A DNA stretch of 10,791 bases from Candidatus Cloacimonadota bacterium. Lineage in GTDB: Bacteria > Cloacimonadota > Cloacimonadia > Cloacimonadales > JAIOQZ01. A program made the position numbers and the translations under genes. This document shows, one piece after another, positions 6,625 through 10,791 of the stretch. How positions within the stretch are numbered: the first letter of the stretch is position 1; the number at the start of each line of letters is the position of its first letter. The notes under the pieces are model-generated. The model was given only the letters and a program-made list of their open reading frames with translations, did not search any database and was not told the origin of the DNA. Location of the stretch: the NCBI GenBank assembly GCA_021106755.1, contig JAIOTM010000395.1, positions 1 to 10,791 of the forward strand. The letters run 5' to 3'.

Positions 6625-9354
6625 GTGAATACCAAAGATAAACGGATATATAGGTTCGGCAACGGTAGCGCGGAAGGCAACGCGAAAATGAAAAACCTGT
6701 TAGGCGGAAAAGGGGCTAATCTCGCGGAGATGAACCGCATCGGCGTTCCGGTTCCTGCTGGTTTCACCATCACGACTGATGTGTGTACCGAGTTTAATAA
6801 AATCGGAAAGGAAAAACTCACCAAACTGTTGCATTCTGAACTCAAAAGTGCTATCGTGCACATCGAATCGGATATGCAGGCAAAATTTGGAGACGCGAAG
6901 AATCCACTACTTGTTTCGGTACGTTCCGGTGCCAGAGTCTCAATGCCAGGGATGATGGACACAGTTCTCAATCTTGGTTTGAACGACACAGTCGTGAAAG
7001 GCTTAATCGCGAAAACGGGAAATGAGCGTTTCGTCTGGGATTCCTACCGCCGCTTTATCCAGATGTACAGCGATGTAGTTCTTGGGATGAAACCAGCCTC
7101 GAAAGAAGATATTAATCCTTTTGAAGAAATTCTTGAAGAAGTGAAAAATACGGCTGGTGCTGAAAGTGATATTAATCTCACGGCTGAAGACCTGCAAAAA
7201 TTAGTAAAACTGTTCAAAAACAAAGTAAAAAAAGAGATTGGCAAAGACTTTCCTGATGACCCGTGGGAACAACTTCAGGGTGCGATTTACGCTGTATTCG
7301 GAAGTTGGAACACTAAACGGGCAATCTACTACCGTCAGCTTAATAAAATACCTAATGACTGGGGAACTGCCGTTAACATACAGGCAATGGTTTTCGGCAA
7401 CATGGGTGAGAACTCCGCTACTGGTGTAGCTTTCACGCGGGATGCCGCTACCGGAGAGAATATTTTTAACGGTGAGTTCCTTATCAATGCTCAGGGCGAA
7501 GATGTTGTCGCCGGAATTCGCACTCCACAGCAGATTACTGTTGAAGGTGCCAGACGCTGGGGCATATTAGCTCAGGTAGCAGAGGAAGAGCGAAAAGTGA
7601 AGTTTCCTTCACTCGAAGAAGCGTTTCCCGCTGTTTACAAAACTCTGTTTAAGATTCAAAAGAAACTCGAAGAACACTACCGTGATATGCAGGATATTGA
7701 ATTCACTATTCAGGATGGAAAGCTCTGGTTATTGCAAACCCGCTCAGGAAAACGCACTGGCGCGTCTATGGTAAAAATTGCTATGGATATGCTGGAGGAA
7801 GGCTCTATTACGGAGAAAGAAGCTATTTTGCGTGTAGAACCCAATCGCCTGAACGAACTTCTGCATCCAGTATTTAAGAAAAACTCGCTGAAGCATTCCA
7901 AAGTTATAGCTAAAGGACTGCCAGCCTCCCCTGGAGCCGCAACCGGACGAATTGTGTTCTTTGCCGATGACGCGGAAGAATGGGCTGAAGCTGGTAAAAA
8001 AGTTATACTTGTAAGAATCGAAACGTCGCCGGAAGATTTGAGTGGAATGGATGCCGCGAAAGGAATTCTTACCGCGCGAGGTGGAATAACCTCTCATGCC
8101 GCAGTAGTTGCCCGTGGTATGGGTAAATGCTGTGTCTCAGGTGCCGGGGCTATAAAAATCAGTTACAAGCAGAGAACGATGACTGTGGGAGAACAGGTGT
8201 TCCAGGAAGGTGACTGGATTTCCCTGAATGGTTCTACCGGTCAGGTTCTGAAGGGTAACGTAAAGACTGTTGACCCGCAACTCAGTGGTGATTTTGGTAA
8301 ATTAATGAAGCTTTGTGATAAATATACAAAAATGAGGGTTCGTACTAACGCGGACACACCCAAAGATTCTAAAGTAGCGCGAGAATTTGGTGCTATCGGT
8401 ATTGGACTATGTCGCACAGAGCACATGTTCTTCGCGAGTGAACGCATTCTCGCGATACGCGAAATGATTCTCGCCTCAGATACTGAAGGACGTATCCAGG
8501 CTCTCAACAAATTGTTGCCTATGCAACGCGAAGACTTTGAAGGTATTTTCGAAGCTATGGACGGACTACCCGTTACAATTCGTTTATTGGACCCACCTTT
8601 GCACGAGTTTGTTCCTCAGGAACCGGAGAATCAGAAAGCTCTGGCAAGGCAAATGGGAATTCCTACTAAAAAGGTCAGGGAAAAAGTTCAGGCTTTGGAG
8701 GAAGTTAACCCAATGTTGGGACACAGGGGATGCCGTTTAGGAAATACATATCCGGAAATTACCGAGATGCAGACCAGAGCAATCATTGAAGCTGCCCTTA
8801 ATGCTGAAGCTAAAGGAATTGACGCCCAGCCGGAAATCATGGTTCCGCTCATCGGAACGAGTGAAGAATTTCGGATGCAGGAAGCAATTATTGAAGCAAC
8901 TGCCGAAAAAATTTTCGCGGAGCGAAAGCAACGGATTAAATATCTAATCGGTACTATGATAGAAATTCCCAGGGCAACACTTATCGCTGGCGAAGTTGCA
9001 AAAACCGCTGAGTTTTTCTCATTTGGCACAAACGATTTGACCCAGATGACCTTTGGCTACTCACGCGATGATATTGGCAAATTCCTGCCTATCTACCTGA
9101 AAAAAGGAATCCTTAAAGTTGACCCATTCGAAGTGCTGGATCAGGAAGGTGTTGGTCAGTTAGTGAAAATGGGAACAAAACGTGGTCGTTCTACCCGTCC
9201 CGACTTAAAAGTAGGTATCTGCGGTGAACACGGTGGTGAACCAAGCTCAATTAAATTCTGTCACAAAATAGGCATGAACTATGTAAGCTGTTCTCCCTAT
9301 CGGGTTCCTATTGCCCGACTTGCCGCAGCCCAAGCCGCTTTGGAAGACGAATAA
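6625..9354 (+). CDS. ppdK: Pyruvate phosphate dikinase
   Basis: Reversibly converts pyruvate, ATP and phosphate to PEP, AMP and PPi; in anaerobes it often replaces or complements pyruvate kinase in PPi-linked glycolysis. It has 909 residues from a GTG start. Domain order is complete. The ATP-grasp domain (about 8-380) has K29 (LGGKGANLAEM), R100 (SVRSGARVSMPGMMD), and D357, E359 and Q371 at the ATP site. The swivelling phosphohistidine domain (about 425-540) has the catalytic H491 in GGITSHAAVVAR. The PEP/pyruvate TIM barrel follows, with GLCRTEHMFF, DPPLHEF, NPMLGHRGCR, MIEIPRA, SFGTNDLTQMTFGYSRDD and the acid/base C866 in GICGEHGG. These sites run 35-36 residues later than in the classic ~874-residue clostridial enzyme, partly from an extra segment at about 306-332. 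It is followed by its own terminator, so it is probably monocistronic. No inactivating change is seen. Confidence 0.98.
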   Translation: MNTKDKRIYRFGNGSAEGNAKMKNLLGGKGANLAEMNRIGVPVPAGFTITTDVCTEFNKIGKEKLTKLLHSELKSAIVHIESDMQAKFGDAKNPLLVSVRSGARVSMPGMMDTVLNLGLNDTVVKGLIAKTGNERFVWDSYRRFIQMYSDVVLGMKPASKEDINPFEEILEEVKNTAGAESDINLTAEDLQKLVKLFKNKVKKEIGKDFPDDPWEQLQGAIYAVFGSWNTKRAIYYRQLNKIPNDWGTAVNIQAMVFGNMGENSATGVAFTRDAATGENIFNGEFLINAQGEDVVAGIRTPQQITVEGARRWGILAQVAEEERKVKFPSLEEAFPAVYKTLFKIQKKLEEHYRDMQDIEFTIQDGKLWLLQTRSGKRTGASMVKIAMDMLEEGSITEKEAILRVEPNRLNELLHPVFKKNSLKHSKVIAKGLPASPGAATGRIVFFADDAEEWAEAGKKVILVRIETSPEDLSGMDAAKGILTARGGITSHAAVVARGMGKCCVSGAGAIKISYKQRTMTVGEQVFQEGDWISLNGSTGQVLKGNVKTVDPQLSGDFGKLMKLCDKYTKMRVRTNADTPKDSKVAREFGAIGIGLCRTEHMFFASERILAIREMILASDTEGRIQALNKLLPMQREDFEGIFEAMDGLPVTIRLLDPPLHEFVPQEPENQKALARQMGIPTKKVREKVQALEEVNPMLGHRGCRLGNTYPEITEMQTRAIIEAALNAEAKGIDAQPEIMVPLIGTSEEFRMQEAIIEATAEKIFAERKQRIKYLIGTMIEIPRATLIAGEVAKTAEFFSFGTNDLTQMTFGYSRDDIGKFLPIYLKKGILKVDPFEVLDQEGVGQLVKMGTKRGRSTRPDLKVGICGEHGGEPSSIKFCHKIGMNYVSCSPYRVPIARLAAAQAALEDE

Positions 9355-9366
9355 GCAAACTATGCG

Positions 9367-9394
9367 GGCGGTTCCGCGGAATCGCCTGTTTTTT
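9367..9394 (+). terminator. Intrinsic terminator after ppdK
   Basis: The stem GGCGGTTC (9367-9374) pairs with GAATCGCC (9379-9386) with one G-U wobble, closing a CGCG tetraloop. It is followed by TGTTTTTT. It starts 12 nt after the ppdK stop and isolates ppdK from csp. Confidence 0.9.
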
Positions 9395-9436
9395 GTAGTA
9401 ACAATAAAAATAAAAGTCGTTTAATTACTTGAAATA

Positions 9437-9445
9437 TGATATATT
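9437..9445 (+). promoter_or_regulatory. Possible extended -10 promoter of csp
   Basis: TGATATATT fits TG-N-TATAAT with one mismatch in the hexamer; an overlapping TATTAT lies at 9442-9447. No convincing -35 box is seen 17 nt upstream (TCGTTT). It lies between the ppdK terminator and csp, so some promoter is expected here. The leader would be only about 15 nt, unlike the long thermosensor-type leader of E. coli cspA. Confidence 0.45.
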
Positions 9446-9466
9446 ATCGAAAAAATAGAGGTTTGA

Positions 9467-9685
9467 ATGAACGGTACAGTAAAATGGTTTAATAAAAATA
9501 AGGGCTACGGCTTTATTATCACAGAAGATAACAATGAATTTTTTGTTCACTGGAAATCAATCGTCACAAAATCGCCTTCTGAACTTAAAATCCTTGAACA
9601 GGACGAAAAAGTGCAGTTCGACACGATAGAAACCGACAAGGGTACTCAGGCTATCAACGTTATTCGTCTGAATCCCCAGCTATAA
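9467..9685 (+). CDS. Cold-shock-domain protein (CspA family)
   Basis: A single cold-shock domain of 72 residues, an OB-fold that binds single-stranded RNA or DNA and acts as an RNA chaperone in cold adaptation or general growth. The start TVKWFN (4-9) is typical. RNP1 is KGYGFI (12-17) and RNP2 is FFVHW (25-29), where the last position is Trp instead of the more usual Tyr or Phe. The C-terminal strand AINVIRL is present. GAGG ends 5 nt before the ATG. Which paralogue this is cannot be told from one copy, so no symbol is given. The stop TAA is followed after 18 nt by the ygiQ-like ATG in the same frame, suggesting co-transcription from the csp promoter. No terminator lies between the two. Confidence 0.95.
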   Translation: MNGTVKWFNKNKGYGFIITEDNNEFFVHWKSIVTKSPSELKILEQDEKVQFDTIETDKGTQAINVIRLNPQL

Positions 9686-9703
9686 ACGTGTCTGGCATCC
9701 CGC

Positions 9704-10791
9704 ATGCCGATACAGCCCGAAACAGCTTCTTACCAACAGTTGTCAGAGACATCAGCACCACTGCTATTAGTTTCTCAGCCGTTGGCAAAGAATTCTAAGC
9801 AAGTACTTTCTCATCCACTTGATGTTATCCTCATTTCAGGGGATGCTTATGTAGATCATCCTTCGTTCGGTACGGCGGTTATCGCTCGTTGGCTTCAGGC
9901 ACATGGCTATTCTGTTGGCATTATCGACCAACCCGATGTAAACAATCCCGAAAGTTTTACCTGCTTTGGTAAACCCCGACTCTTCTTCGGTATCTCTGCG
10001 GGGAATGTGGATTCAATTGTCAGCCACTACACCGCTCAGAGAAAGCTTCGACACGATGACCCTTACTCCCCAAACGGCATGGCAGGAAAAAGACCGGATC
10101 TGGCAACGATAGTTTATTCTCAGATGATTCGCCGGACATATAAGCAAAGCACTATTGTGCTGGGTGGTATCGAAGCCAGCTTACGGCGTATCCCTCACTT
10201 CGATTTTTATTCTGGGAAAATCCGAAACTCCATCCTTTTCGATTCCAGAGCTGAAATTCTGGTCTATGGTATGGGAGAACGGGCGATAGTCGAAATTGCC
10301 AGACGAAAATCTAAAGGAACATCTCTCAATGGAATCCGTGGCACAGTGGTGTCTGTTTCTGAGAAGCCTGAATCCTGCATTGAACTTCCCGACTGGCAGA
10401 CAGCCAGACAGCCTGATGGATTTTATCTGCTTACTCGTGAGTTTCACGCCCATTTCCGCGAAAATAATCTATCGCAACCTTTTGCAGGACGTTTTCTTTT
10501 GCATTATCCACCAGCCGAACCGCTTTCGCGAAGAGAGATGGATAAGCTCTATCTTATGCCATTCTCACGAAAACCTGCCCCCAAATACAAGGGCATGAGT
10601 ATCCCCGCGTGGGAACAAATCCGCAAATCAATTACAGCCCACCGCGGCTGTTTTGGCGGGTGTCATTTTTGCGCGATAGGCTTGCATCAGGGAAAGACAA
10701 TCCAGTCGCGTAGTATTAACTCTATTTTATATGAAATGGGGCAGATTCAATCGGTAGCGGGAAGTAACACTCAAATTAGTGATATTGGCGG
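9704..10791 (+). CDS. ygiQ: YgiQ (UPF0313) family radical SAM protein, 3' end beyond the window
   Basis: Radical S-adenosylmethionine enzyme of the YgiQ/UPF0313 family; its substrate has not, to my knowledge, been established. The frame is open for 362 codons to the right edge; full-length members are about 600-740 residues, so the second half is missing. Visible family marks are ISGDAYVDHPSFGTAV (about 45-60), RLFFGISAGNVDS, KLRHDDPYSPNGMAGKRPD, VLGGIEASLRR, YGMGERAIVE and PPAEPLSRREMD. The [4Fe-4S] site RGCFGGCHFC has C316, C320 and C323 in the CxxxCxxC spacing. The last residues ISDIGG begin the SAM-binding side of the barrel. Start: ATG 9704 is the first in frame after the csp stop but has no clear Shine-Dalgarno; re-initiation after csp is possible. 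The stretch before residue 40 is poorly conserved, so a later start (TTG) cannot be excluded. No frameshift seen. Confidence 0.93.
   Translation, partial: MPIQPETASYQQLSETSAPLLLVSQPLAKNSKQVLSHPLDVILISGDAYVDHPSFGTAVIARWLQAHGYSVGIIDQPDVNNPESFTCFGKPRLFFGISAGNVDSIVSHYTAQRKLRHDDPYSPNGMAGKRPDLATIVYSQMIRRTYKQSTIVLGGIEASLRRIPHFDFYSGKIRNSILFDSRAEILVYGMGERAIVEIARRKSKGTSLNGIRGTVVSVSEKPESCIELPDWQTARQPDGFYLLTREFHAHFRENNLSQPFAGRFLLHYPPAEPLSRREMDKLYLMPFSRKPAPKYKGMSIPAWEQIRKSITAHRGCFGGCHFCAIGLHQGKTIQSRSINSILYEMGQIQSVAGSNTQISDIG

Noticed and set aside
7003..9029. Minus-strand open frames within ppdK
   Set aside because: Shadows of a highly conserved coding sequence, with no independent support.

Overview
The window reads as chromosomal, mostly housekeeping DNA from a bacterium of moderate to low GC with short intergenic gaps. 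Shine-Dalgarno sites are clear (GAGG or GGAGG, usually 5 nt before the start), and the stop codons I checked are mostly TAA. A lipoprotein-type signal and a classical signal peptide suggest a cell with an exported compartment, probably diderm. The SerRS and pyruvate phosphate dikinase sequences look to me most like those of FCB-type or related anaerobic lineages, but this rests on memory of family sequences and I cannot place the organism. I see no tRNA, rRNA, CRISPR array, insertion sequence or phage gene.

Left part, minus strand (1-3669): read in the direction of transcription, a tightly spaced cluster holds a secreted TPR protein gene interrupted by an in-frame TAA, a small lipoprotein with Ig-like repeats, triosephosphate isomerase (tpiA), and seryl-tRNA synthetase (serS, running off the left edge). 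Gaps are 1, 32 and 15 nt, so they are probably one operon. A good sigma-70-type promoter lies just upstream of the TPR gene (3691-3718). Behind it is a 9-11 bp motif repeated three times in about 190 bp.

Middle, minus strand (3939-6477): a XerC/XerD-type tyrosine recombinase with all catalytic residues, then, separated by an AT-rich 44-nt inverted repeat, a complete IMP dehydrogenase (guaB).

Right part, plus strand (6625-10791): pyruvate phosphate dikinase (ppdK) is transcribed divergently from guaB. The 147-bp gap carries two back-to-back TTGACA boxes. A clear intrinsic terminator follows ppdK. Then come a one-domain cold-shock protein and, 18 nt later in the same reading frame, the first half of a YgiQ-type radical SAM protein cut by the right edge.

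Functionally, TpiA and the PPi-dependent PPDK belong to central carbon metabolism, GuaB to guanine nucleotide synthesis, SerRS to translation, and the Xer protein to chromosome dimer resolution. I did not find a convincing undescribed multi-gene system. The most notable items are the nonsense codon in the otherwise intact TPR gene, the repeat set upstream of its promoter, and the in-frame csp/ygiQ arrangement.
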